DNA from: an uncultured Mucispirillum sp.
GTDB lineage: Bacteria; Chrysiogenota; Deferribacteres; Deferribacterales; Mucispirillaceae
Assembly: GCA_937890655.1 (NCBI GenBank)
Contig: CALADT010000241.1
Span: 1 to 5,854, forward strand
Direction: 5' to 3'
Length of the DNA: 5,854 nucleotides
Positions within the stretch are counted from its first letter, which is position 1, and each line of letters opens with the position of its first letter. The notes beneath the pieces are model-generated. The model was not told where the DNA came from. It saw only the letters and a program-made list of their open reading frames with translations, and ran no database searches. A program made the translations under genes and the position numbers. Shown here piece by piece: positions 1 to 5,700 of the stretch.

Positions 1-128
1 AAAAAATCCCTGCCATATTATATGGTTCAGGTATAAAAGCTGATGAAAATAAAATTTATAGTGAAAATATAAAACCGTCATTTGATTTAATTGATGGTTA
101 TAAAATTGCTGAATTATTAATAAATTAG
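1..128 (+). CDS. C-terminal fragment of ApgM-type phosphoglycerate mutase / proposed homoserine kinase (partial)
   Basis: An open frame enters from the left edge and ends at TAG 126-128, giving about 41 residues. They include PAILYGSGIKAD, then a stretch ending GYKIAELLIN. This resembles the C-terminus of archaeal-type cofactor-independent phosphoglycerate mutases (alkaline phosphatase superfamily), where a PVPxLIxGxGxRPD-like segment is followed by a G-x-LMxxLL-like end. Bacterial members next to aspartate kinase are often annotated as 'proposed homoserine kinase', because they replace ThrB in threonine synthesis; lysC only 27 bases downstream fits that role. The catalytic metal-binding part lies outside the window, so activity cannot be judged. 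The short gap and absence of a terminator suggest cotranscription with lysC. A plain phosphoglycerate mutase role is the main alternative. Confidence 0.55.
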   Translation, partial: KIPAILYGSGIKADENKIYSENIKPSFDLIDGYKIAELLIN

Positions 129-145
129 TAATATTATATATTGTT

Positions 146-150
146 GGAGG
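146..150 (+). promoter_or_regulatory. Ribosome binding site that sets the lysC start
   Basis: GGAGG lies 5 bases before GTG 156. This decides the start: the in-frame TTG codons at 141 and 144 lie before or within the site and cannot use it, and ATG 171 would cut into the conserved N-terminal strand. Confidence 0.85.
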
Positions 151-155
151 AATAT

Positions 156-1388
156 GTGAGTCTTGTTGTAATGAAATTTGGCGGCACAAGTGTTGGAAGT
201 ATTGAACGCATAAAAAATGTTGCAAAAATTGTTGAAAAGAAAAAAGACGAAGGCCACGATGTTATTGTAGCAGTTTCTGCAATGTCTGGAGAAACAGACA
301 GGCTTATTGGTTTATTAAAAGAAATTACACCTGATTATTCTTTAAGAGAATATGATCAGCTAGTGTCAACAGGTGAATCAGCTTGTATTCCTTTAGTAAC
401 TCAAGCTCTTTTAGTAGACGGATACGATGCTGTATCAATGACAGGTCTGCAAATAGGTATGGAAACAGATGGTGCCCATTCTAAAGCTAGAATATTGGAT
501 ATTAAAGGCCATAAAATAAAACAGGCTTTAAAAGAAGGTAAAATTATTGTTGTAGCCGGTTTTCAAGGTTATAATAGAGAAACTGGTGATATTACAACTT
601 TAGGTAGGGGTGGTTCAGATACAACAGCTGTTGCTATTGCTGCTGCATTAAAAGCTGACGTATGTGAAATATATACTGATGTAGACGGTGTATATACTGC
701 AGACCCTAGAATAGTAAATAATGCAAAAAAATTAGATACAATTTCCCATGAAGAAATGCTGGAACTTGCATCATTAGGTGCAAAAGTGCTGCAATCAAGA
801 AGTGTTGAACTAGGTATGAATTATAATGTGGATATTATGGTTCTTTCATCTTTAGAAGATAAACCAGGAACACTCGTTACATCAAAGGAGGATAAAAATA
901 TGGAACGTATCGTTGTTTCAGGCGTTACAAGTGATAAAAATCAAGCAAAAATAACACTTTTAGGCGTAAAAGATGAGCCAGGAGTTGCTGCAAAAATATT
1001 TATAGGTTTAGCAGAAGCAAATATTAATGTGGATATGATTATACAAAATGTTGCAAAAGAAGATGGTAGAACAGATATATCTTTTACTGTTCCTAAAACT
1101 GATTTAATAAAAGCTAAAGCAGCTTGTGAAACATTAGGTAAAGAAGCAGGTATTATTGAAATGTTATCTGATGAAAATATTTCAAAAGTTTCTATTGTAG
1201 GTATTGGTATGAAAAGCCATTCTGGTGTTGCTGCTACAATGTTTAAAGTATTATCAGATAACCAAATAAATATAAAAATGATTTCTACAAGTGAAATAAA
1301 AGTATCATGTATTATAGATGAAAAATTTACAGAACTTGCTGTTAGAGTGCTTCATAGTGCATTTATAACTGAGAAGGAAAATGGATAA
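156..1388 (+). CDS. lysC: Aspartate kinase (alpha subunit), lysine-type with two ACT domains
   Basis: Phosphorylates L-aspartate with ATP in the cytoplasm, the first step to lysine, threonine, methionine and diaminopimelate. From GTG 156 the protein is 410 aa, the usual size of monofunctional aspartokinase II (about 408 in Bacillus subtilis), and begins MSLVVMKFGGTSVG, as homologues do. Visible motifs are KFGGTSVG (residues 7-14, catalytic lysine 7), VSTGE (70-74), TTLGRGGSDTTA (147-158) and the nucleotide-binding EIYTDVDGVYTADPR (171-185). Two ACT regulatory domains follow, near 265-335 and 345-405; the second contains GMKSHSGVAA and ISTSEIK, typical of enzymes feedback-inhibited by lysine and/or threonine. 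An internal start at 900 probably gives a separate beta subunit. The gene overlaps cimA by 8 bases and follows the ApgM-like gene by 27 bases, so one operon is likely. The inhibitor specificity is inferred, not visible. Confidence 0.95.
   Translation: MSLVVMKFGGTSVGSIERIKNVAKIVEKKKDEGHDVIVAVSAMSGETDRLIGLLKEITPDYSLREYDQLVSTGESACIPLVTQALLVDGYDAVSMTGLQIGMETDGAHSKARILDIKGHKIKQALKEGKIIVVAGFQGYNRETGDITTLGRGGSDTTAVAIAAALKADVCEIYTDVDGVYTADPRIVNNAKKLDTISHEEMLELASLGAKVLQSRSVELGMNYNVDIMVLSSLEDKPGTLVTSKEDKNMERIVVSGVTSDKNQAKITLLGVKDEPGVAAKIFIGLAEANINVDMIIQNVAKEDGRTDISFTVPKTDLIKAKAACETLGKEAGIIEMLSDENISKVSIVGIGMKSHSGVAATMFKVLSDNQINIKMISTSEIKVSCIIDEKFTELAVRVLHSAFITEKENG
884..891 (+). promoter_or_regulatory. 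Internal ribosome binding site within lysC
   Basis: AAAGGAGG, an almost full match to the anti-Shine-Dalgarno complement, ends 8 bases before the in-frame ATG at 900. It is stronger than the site before the full-length start. It lies at the junction of the kinase and ACT domains, where LysC beta subunits begin in other bacteria. Confidence 0.75.
900..1388 (+). CDS. Aspartate kinase beta subunit (internal in-frame start, ACT domains only)
   Basis: Initiation at ATG 900 in the lysC frame would give a 162-aa protein starting MERIVVSGVTSDKNQAK and holding only the two ACT domains. In Bacillus subtilis and Corynebacterium glutamicum, lysC encodes a full-length alpha subunit and an in-frame C-terminal beta subunit made from an internal start; they form an alpha2beta2 enzyme whose beta chain completes the inhibitor-binding sites. 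The B. subtilis beta subunit is about 163 aa, nearly the same length. Here the start has AAAGGAGG at good spacing, and the first residues align with the known beta start region (C. glutamicum reads VLTGVATDKSEAKVTVLGI nearby). Separate translation is inferred from sequence. Confidence 0.7.
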   Translation: MERIVVSGVTSDKNQAKITLLGVKDEPGVAAKIFIGLAEANINVDMIIQNVAKEDGRTDISFTVPKTDLIKAKAACETLGKEAGIIEMLSDENISKVSIVGIGMKSHSGVAATMFKVLSDNQINIKMISTSEIKVSCIIDEKFTELAVRVLHSAFITEKENG

Positions 1389-2958
1389 TAAAAAAATATT
1401 TTTATATGATACAACATTAAGAGATGGCACTCAATCAGAAGATGTTAATTTTACTGTTATAGATAAAGTAAGAATAGCAGAACGTTTAATTGATTTTGGT
1501 ATTGACTGTATAGAAGGTGGTTGGCCTGGTTCTAATCCGCGTGATATGGAGTTTTTCTCTGCGTTAAAAGGCAGTAATATAAATATTAATAAAATTTCTG
1601 CCTTTGGCTCCACAAGAAGAGCTAAAAAAACTTGTGAAAGTGATGAAATTATACAATCACTATTAGAAGCGAATGTACCAAATATTACAATATTTGGTAA
1701 AACATGGGATTTACATGTTACAGAAGCATTAAAAATATCTTTGAATGAAAATTTAGATATTATATATGATACAATAAAATACTTAAAACAAAAAGTGGAT
1801 AAAGTTTTTTACGATGCAGAACATTTTTTTGATGGATACATGGCAAACCATGAATATGCTTTAAAAACCTTAGTAATAGCAAAAGAAGCAGGGGCTGATT
1901 GTTTAGTGCTTTGTGAAACAAATGGTGGAGCAATGCCGGATAAAGTATTGGAGATAGTTACTGCTGTTAAAAATACTTTAGGAGATTATCCTTTTGGAAT
2001 CCATGCACATAACGATTGCGAAATGGGTGTTGCAAATAGTGTAATGGCTGTTCGAGGTGGTGCTATACATGTGCAAGGCACAATTAACGGTTATGGTGAA
2101 CGGTGTGGCAATGCTAATTTATGTTCTATTATACCTAATTTACAGTTAAAATTTGGATATAACTGTGTAAGTGATGAAAAACTTAAAAAATTAAAAAGTT
2201 TATCTGATTTTGTAGATGAAATGGGTAATTTAAAACATAATACACATAGGCCATATGTTGGTAAATCTGCATTTGCACATAAAGGTGGTGTTCATGTATC
2301 TGCCATACTTAAAAACTCTAAAACATATGAACATATATCACCTGAGCTTGTAGGTAATACTCAACGTGTTTTATTATCTGATTTATCAGGAAAAAGTAAT
2401 TTAATATATAAAGCTAAAGAATTTGGTTTAGATATTGATAGTAAGTCTGAAACTGTTCAGAATTTACTAAATCAGCTTAAAGAATTAGAAAACAGAGGGT
2501 TTCAATTTGAAGGAGCTGAAGCATCATTTGAATTATTAATAAGACGTGCTATGAATAATCTGCCAGAATTATTTGATATATTAAGTTATAGGGTAATTGA
2601 TGAAAAAAACAAGGCATTATCTGTTGCACCAATGGCAGAAGCAACTGTAAGAGTTTCTGTTAATGGAGAATCTGCCCATACTGTTGCAGGTGGTAATGGA
2701 CCTGTGAACGCACTAGATAAAGCTATAAGACGTGCATTAATTCATTTTTATCCTGAATTAAAAGATATGGTGCTTGTTGATTATAAGGTAAGAATATTAT
2801 CAAGCCATAATGGCACAAAAGCTATTACAAGAGTGCTTGTTGTTAGTAAAGATAACCATTCAACATGGAGCACAGTGGGCGTAGCTGAAAATATTATTGA
2901 TGCAAGTTACCAAGCATTGCTTGATTCTATTATATATAAATTAATAAAAGATAAATAA
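1381..2958 (+). CDS. cimA: (R)-citramalate synthase
   Basis: Condenses pyruvate with acetyl-CoA to (R)-citramalate, the first step of the threonine-independent route to 2-oxobutyrate and isoleucine. The 525-aa length fits the long citramalate synthase branch of the isopropylmalate/homocitrate synthase family. The N-terminal DRE-TIM barrel has LYDTTLRDGTQSE (8-20, metal ligand D15), EGGWPGSNPRD (45-55), FGSTRR (75-80), HAHND (208-212, metal ligands H208 and H210) and NGYGERCGNANL (236-247). KSAFAHKGGVHVSAI (295-309) lies in the linker region. A LeuA-type allosteric dimer domain follows from about 370, with GGNGPVNALDKA (437-448), so isoleucine feedback inhibition is plausible. ATG 1381 gives the family N-terminus; GAAGGA just upstream is a modest ribosome site, and the 8-base overlap with lysC suggests translational coupling. 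A 2-isopropylmalate synthase is less likely given EGGWPGSNPRD and the spacing. Substrate choice rests on family resemblance. Confidence 0.92.
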   Translation: MDNKKIFLYDTTLRDGTQSEDVNFTVIDKVRIAERLIDFGIDCIEGGWPGSNPRDMEFFSALKGSNININKISAFGSTRRAKKTCESDEIIQSLLEANVPNITIFGKTWDLHVTEALKISLNENLDIIYDTIKYLKQKVDKVFYDAEHFFDGYMANHEYALKTLVIAKEAGADCLVLCETNGGAMPDKVLEIVTAVKNTLGDYPFGIHAHNDCEMGVANSVMAVRGGAIHVQGTINGYGERCGNANLCSIIPNLQLKFGYNCVSDEKLKKLKSLSDFVDEMGNLKHNTHRPYVGKSAFAHKGGVHVSAILKNSKTYEHISPELVGNTQRVLLSDLSGKSNLIYKAKEFGLDIDSKSETVQNLLNQLKELENRGFQFEGAEASFELLIRRAMNNLPELFDILSYRVIDEKNKALSVAPMAEATVRVSVNGESAHTVAGGNGPVNALDKAIRRALIHFYPELKDMVLVDYKVRILSSHNGTKAITRVLVVSKDNHSTWSTVGVAENIIDASYQALLDSIIYKLIKDK

Positions 2959-2964
2959 TTATTA

Positions 2965-2993
2965 CAAACTAAACCTTATATAGGTTTAGTTTG
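2965..2993 (+). terminator. Intrinsic terminator-like hairpin after cimA, possibly bidirectional
   Basis: CAAACTAAACC (2965-2975) pairs perfectly with GGTTTAGTTTG (2983-2993) around a 7-base AT loop, starting 6 bases after the cimA stop. The tail on the plus strand (CTTTCAT) is a poor T-tract, and the opposite strand is no better, so termination efficiency is uncertain. Its position between two convergent genes suits a shared terminator. Confidence 0.6.
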
Positions 2994-3060
2994 CTTTCAT
3001 ATAAATAAATACATTTTAAAATACTAGAAAATAAATACTTAAAAAAACTTTGAATATAAT

Positions 3061-3423
3061 TTACTGTTTTGAAATATTGATGAATTCTTCCATTAAAGTG
3101 TCTAACTGGCTAAGTTGAACAGTGCCCCATGATTCTTCTATTTTGTTATTACCAATGCCTTTTGTATATTTTACTGTTGCTTCAGAAATTGTAGGTAGTA
3201 AAATAATATCTAAAAAAACATCTTTAATGTTAAACATTAAATTTATGGAACCATCCACTGAAGGCGTGCCACTAACAGATATTGAATATTTTTTGTAATA
3301 CCTTAAGGCTAATAGTGCGGCTATTTCCACATGTTCTTCGTTAAAAGGTTCACCTGAGCCAAAGGACCAACCTTTTTTCAGTTTCGCAATTTCCCGTATC
3401 CTTGATTCAAAATTTTCCTGCAT
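3061..3423 (-). CDS. Hypothetical protein, small soluble GW/PSxDG-type domain of unknown function
   Basis: A 120-aa protein I cannot name. It has no signal peptide and no membrane segment. The order is a short helical N-terminus ending KLKKGW (14-19), GSGEPFNEE (22-30), a helix rich in A, L and Y (32-45), a strand motif SGTPSVDGSINLMF (51-64), a hydrophobic strand VFLDIILLP, and a closing acidic helix. The pattern 'L..GW..G.GEP....A...P..DGSI...F' recalls small proteins of unknown function scattered in bacterial accessory regions, where it reads roughly 'LPxGWxxGxGxxPS...PxxDGGIxLEW'; this is resemblance only. ATG 3423 is chosen over GTG 3426, immediately upstream in frame, because AAAAAGGA ends 7 bases before the ATG but only 4 before the GTG. 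It is the only protein gene on the minus strand, convergent to cimA and divergent from the PHP gene, with its own promoter. It may be an insertion into an older gene cluster. Confidence 0.75.
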   Translation of the reverse strand: MQENFESRIREIAKLKKGWSFGSGEPFNEEHVEIAALLALRYYKKYSISVSGTPSVDGSINLMFNIKDVFLDIILLPTISEATVKYTKGIGNNKIEESWGTVQLSQLDTLMEEFINISKQ

Positions 3424-3468
3424 CACTCAATCCTTTTTAATTAATTTGTTTAATCTGCAATAATCTTC

Positions 3469-3497
3469 TTGCCATTTCTTTAAAAAACAAGTATAAA
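3469..3497 (+). promoter_or_regulatory. Sigma70-type promoter for the PHP phosphoesterase gene
   Basis: TTGCCA (3469-3474) and TATAAA (3492-3497) are separated by exactly 17 bases, each one mismatch from consensus. Transcription would start near 3504, giving a leader of about 37 bases before ATG 3541. The -10 box overlaps that of the opposing promoter. Confidence 0.6.
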
Positions 3498-3518
3498 ATA
3501 AAAATTATAATTTGTAAA
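3490..3518 (-). promoter_or_regulatory. Sigma70-type promoter for the minus-strand hypothetical gene
   Basis: Read on the minus strand, TTTACA (3513-3518) and TATACT (3490-3495) are 17 bases apart, each one mismatch from consensus. Transcription would start near 3483, about 60 bases before ATG 3423. It shares four bases (3492-3495) of its -10 box with the rightward promoter. Confidence 0.58.
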
Positions 3519-3540
3519 TATATACTTTTATGGTGTTATT

Positions 3541-4209
3541 ATGATTTATGATTTACATACACACTCTACCCATTCAGACGGTATGTTAATTCCTGCAGAA
3601 GTAGCAAGAACAGCAGAAGTGAAAGGGTATTTAGGTGTAGCTATAACTGACCATGTGGATAGTTCAAATATTATACATATAATAGAATCTAATCTTAAAT
3701 TTAAAGAATGGTTTAATAAATCATCTGATAAATTTAAAGTTATTGTTGGTGTTGAGATTACCCATGTTAACCCAAAAGATATATTAGGGTTGACTAATAT
3801 AGCAAGGGATAATGGTGCAGATATAGTAGTTGTTCATGGAGAAACAATTTCAGAACCAGTATGTAAAGGGACAAATAAATATGCTGCAATGGCAAAAGTA
3901 GATGTATTAGCTCATCCTGGTTTAATTACTTATGAAGATGCTTGCCTTGCAGCAGAAAATAATGTATATTTAGAAATTACAACAAGAAAAAGCCACGCTT
4001 ATACTAATGGTTATGTGGCTAATATGGCTAGAAAAACAGGTGCTAAACTTGTAATTGATAATGATGCTCATACCCCATCTGATTTTACAGGGTATGAAAA
4101 AGCATGTGAAATAATGCAAGGAGCAGGCCTTAGTAATGATGAAATAAATAATATTATTAATAATAATAAGTATATATTTGAAAAAGCTATTGGAGGAAGA
4201 AATGGCTAA
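3541..4209 (+). CDS. PHP-domain metal-dependent phosphoesterase, histidinol-phosphatase-like
   Basis: A 222-aa protein of the polymerase and histidinol phosphatase (PHP) superfamily, probably a cytoplasmic phosphoesterase with a multinuclear metal site. All characteristic ligands are visible in order: DLHTHSTHSDG (H6, H8, D13), TDH (H38), GVE (E72), VVHGE (H99), LAHPG (H125) and DNDAH (D173, H177). It is shorter than typical HisK-type histidinol-phosphatases (about 260-270 aa) but covers the whole domain. No other histidine genes are near, so histidinol phosphate is not assured as substrate; a nucleotide or sugar phosphate is possible. ATG 3541 places the first metal motif at the usual distance from the N-terminus. 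The ribosome site is weak: only GGTG (3532-3535), 5 bases upstream. The 3' end overlaps the next gene by 8 bases (ATGGCTAA), so the two are probably translationally coupled. Its own promoter lies at 3469-3497. Confidence 0.85.
   Translation: MIYDLHTHSTHSDGMLIPAEVARTAEVKGYLGVAITDHVDSSNIIHIIESNLKFKEWFNKSSDKFKVIVGVEITHVNPKDILGLTNIARDNGADIVVVHGETISEPVCKGTNKYAAMAKVDVLAHPGLITYEDACLAAENNVYLEITTRKSHAYTNGYVANMARKTGAKLVIDNDAHTPSDFTGYEKACEIMQGAGLSNDEINNIINNNKYIFEKAIGGRNG
4192..4196 (+). promoter_or_regulatory. Ribosome binding site that sets the start of the membrane protein gene
   Basis: GGAGG inside the end of the PHP gene lies 5 bases before ATG 4202. It selects ATG 4202 over the in-frame TTG at 4178, which lies upstream of it. 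Confidence 0.8.
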
Positions 4210-4765
4210 AAAAGACAGAATAAATATTGATAATACAGGCGTTGATAAACTAGAATCTTTTTTACAGCAAAATATAAAAATGATTATTATTATTATCTCT
4301 GCTTTATTAATTATTTTTATTGCGTCATATTTAATTTATACTGCAAACCAAGTTTCTAAAAATAATAAAATTGACCAAATAAGCGTAGCAGAACTAGAAA
4401 TAATGGATAATGCTACTGTTAGTAATTATGCTGCACTATCAAATACTGTTCCTGCTTTAAAAAACTATGTGTTATTAAGAAGTGCTGGAATGTATCATTT
4501 TTTTAATAATGATGCAGAAGCTTTAAAATTTTTAAAAGGTGTTGATGGTAAATTTCAAGAATTTGGTGCTGGTATGCTTTATGATTTAGGAGATACAACA
4601 GTTAATCCTTCAAATTACTTGCAAGGTAGTATGAGTGAATTATGGCATTATAGAAATGTTTTATCTTCTACAAAAGAAAATATAGAAGTTAATATTAATA
4701 ATTTCAGAAATGCTTATCCTAATAGCCAGTTACTTAAACTTGTAGAAAATTGGAACGTTAATTAA
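4202..4765 (+). CDS. Single-pass membrane protein, YfgM/TPR-like
   Basis: A 187-aa protein with a polar N-terminal tail (KKDRINIDNTGVDKLESFLQQN), one strong membrane segment at about residues 26-47 rich in I and L, and a helical soluble C-terminal region, probably outside the inner membrane. The plan 'short cytoplasmic helix ending in LExFLxxN, one membrane helix, helical repeat region' matches YfgM-type proteins (about 206 aa in Escherichia coli), an inner-membrane partner of the SecYEG translocon and the chaperone PpiD. The C-terminal repeats are weak: segments around 86-112 (LKNYVLLRSAGMYHF, then EALKFL) and 115-130 look TPR-like, but I cannot define full repeats. ATG 4202 has GGAGG 5 bases upstream and overlaps the end of the PHP gene by 8 bases. 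A strong terminator follows. A generic membrane-anchored TPR protein of unknown function is the alternative. Confidence 0.8.
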   Translation: MAKKDRINIDNTGVDKLESFLQQNIKMIIIIISALLIIFIASYLIYTANQVSKNNKIDQISVAELEIMDNATVSNYAALSNTVPALKNYVLLRSAGMYHFFNNDAEALKFLKGVDGKFQEFGAGMLYDLGDTTVNPSNYLQGSMSELWHYRNVLSSTKENIEVNINNFRNAYPNSQLLKLVENWNVN

Positions 4766-4779
4766 TTTTTTTATATATA
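4750..4779 (+). promoter_or_regulatory. Candidate promoter for aroE
   Basis: TTGGAA (4750-4755) precedes TATATA at 4772-4777 (spacing 16) or 4774-4779 (spacing 18). It overlaps the end of the membrane protein gene and its stop. Transcription would begin near 4784-4786, inside the left arm of the following hairpin. The -35 box has two mismatches and the region is AT-rich, so a chance match is possible. Confidence 0.4.
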
Positions 4780-4780
4780 G

Positions 4781-4817
4781 TGGTGGTTTAATTATTTTTA
4801 AATCACCATTTTTTTTT
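4781..4817 (+). terminator. Intrinsic terminator after the membrane protein gene
   Basis: TGGTGGTTTA (4781-4790) pairs with TAAATCACCA (4799-4808), with one G-U pair, around an 8-base loop, and runs directly into nine T residues (4809-4817). It starts 15 bases after the stop of the membrane protein gene. The T-tract ends against the aroE ribosome site. Confidence 0.85.
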
Positions 4818-4826
4818 GAGGATTAC

Positions 4827-5627
4827 ATGTATTTGAATCTTGGCATTATAGGCATGCCTTTAAAACATACATTATCACCTTTAATACATAGTTATTTTTT
4901 AAATGAAACAGGTTTATGTGGTGGTTATAATTGTTATGAAACAATTATAGATGATTTACCTGATTTAATTAGTTTTTTTCAAAAATATAGTTTTACAGGG
5001 GTTAATGTAACAGTTCCTTATAAAGAAGAAATTATAAACTTTTGCGATGAGTTAGATATAACAGCTCAGGAAATTGGTGCAGTAAATACACTTCATTTTA
5101 TTGATAATAAAATAATAGGGCATAATACTGATATTTTTGGTTTCCATATGATGCTTGAAAATAATAATATTTCAACTTTAGGAAAGAGGGTGCTTTTATT
5201 AGGTGCAGGTGGTGCATCAAGGTCTGTTATTCCATATTTACATCTTAACCCACCTAGAGAGTTTATTATTACTAATAGAACTATTGAAAAAGCAGAGAAT
5301 TTAGCTTTTTTATACGGTGATTATGTGGATATTGCTGATTTATCATCTTTAAAAGGTATGGAGTTTGATATAGTAATAAATACCACATCTATGAGTTTAA
5401 AGGGTGAACCTTTTCAAGATTTTGGTTTTTGTATAAAAGAATCAGCCATAGATATGATTTATACCCCACAAGAAACACCATTTTTAGCTTTATATAAAGA
5501 TAAAAATATTAAAAGGGTTAATGGAGTAGATATGCTTTTATATCAAGCCTTAGGTTCGTTTCATATATGGACAGGAAAAGAAGTAAATATAAATAAAGAA
5601 TTTTTATATAATCAAATATATAAGTAA
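4827..5627 (+). CDS. aroE: Shikimate dehydrogenase (NADP+)
   Basis: Reduces 3-dehydroshikimate to shikimate with NADPH, the fourth step of the chorismate pathway to aromatic amino acids. The 266-aa length is normal. Substrate-domain motifs are IGMPLKHTLSPLIHS (8-22), TGVNVTVPYKEE (57-68, catalytic K66), GAVNTL (84-89) and GHNTD (98-102, catalytic D102). The Rossmann domain shows LLLGAGGASRS (123-133) and TNRT (149-152), the arginine pattern typical of NADP preference; then INTTSMSL, DMIYTPQETPFL (209-220) and NGVDMLLYQALGSFHIWTG (232-250, Q240). The usual SHSxSP motif reads KHTLSP: the first serine is threonine, and S17 is kept. ATG 4827 has GAGGA (4818-4822) 4 bases upstream. No upstream gene is close enough to couple translation, and a terminator intervenes, so it probably has its own promoter. 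The stop codon abuts the 3' end of the convergent tRNA gene. YdiB- or quinate-type relatives are less likely. Confidence 0.94.
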   Translation: MYLNLGIIGMPLKHTLSPLIHSYFLNETGLCGGYNCYETIIDDLPDLISFFQKYSFTGVNVTVPYKEEIINFCDELDITAQEIGAVNTLHFIDNKIIGHNTDIFGFHMMLENNNISTLGKRVLLLGAGGASRSVIPYLHLNPPREFIITNRTIEKAENLAFLYGDYVDIADLSSLKGMEFDIVINTTSMSLKGEPFQDFGFCIKESAIDMIYTPQETPFLALYKDKNIKRVNGVDMLLYQALGSFHIWTGKEVNINKEFLYNQIYK

Positions 5628-5700
5628 TGGGCTATGCAGGAATTGAACCTGCCACACCCAACTCCGGAGGTTGGTGCTCTATCCACTGAGCTAATAGCCC
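5628..5700 (-). tRNA. tRNA-Arg (anticodon CCG)
   Basis: Read on the minus strand, the 73 bases fold into a full cloverleaf. The acceptor stem GGGCTAT pairs perfectly with ATAGCCC, with discriminator A. The D arm is GCTC-AGTGGATA-GAGC, the anticodon arm is CCAAC-CTCCGGA-GTTGG, the variable loop is GTGTG, and the T arm is GCAGG-TTCAATT-CCTGC. The anticodon CCG (complement of 5665-5667) reads arginine codon CGG. No CCA is encoded after the discriminator, so it must be added by nucleotidyltransferase. CGG is rare in the neighbouring genes, where I found it only at cimA R241 and at residue 10 of the minus-strand hypothetical protein. A promoter lies just upstream (5713-5740); no 3' terminator is visible before transcription would enter antisense aroE. 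Confidence 0.96.

Noticed and set aside
141..155. Upstream TTG start extending lysC by five residues
   Set aside because: It would place the start before or inside the GGAGG site; GTG 156 has correct spacing and gives the conserved N-terminus.
129..155. Lysine riboswitch before lysC
   Set aside because: Only 27 bases separate the upstream stop from the lysC start, far too short for one.
1431..1613. 60-codon minus-strand open frame inside cimA
   Set aside because: It lies wholly within the conserved catalytic part of cimA, has no recognisable motif, and is a shadow of that gene.
1824..1830. Homopolymer T runs in cimA and the membrane protein gene as phase-variation sites
   Set aside because: Runs of only 6-7 T are expected in such AT-rich coding DNA and neither gene is a typical phase-variable type.
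3001..3060. Repeated AAATAAATAC words between the cimA hairpin and the minus-strand gene
   Set aside because: Two imperfect copies in AT-rich spacer are within chance and show no regular spacing.
4178..4201. Upstream TTG start of the membrane protein gene
   Set aside because: ATG 4202 has GGAGG at 5 bases; the extension only re-reads the end of the PHP gene in another frame.
5604..5623. TTATATA/TATATAA inverted repeat as a terminator for the tRNA gene
   Set aside because: It is an AT-only 7-bp stem with no T-tract after it on the minus strand, inside the aroE coding end.
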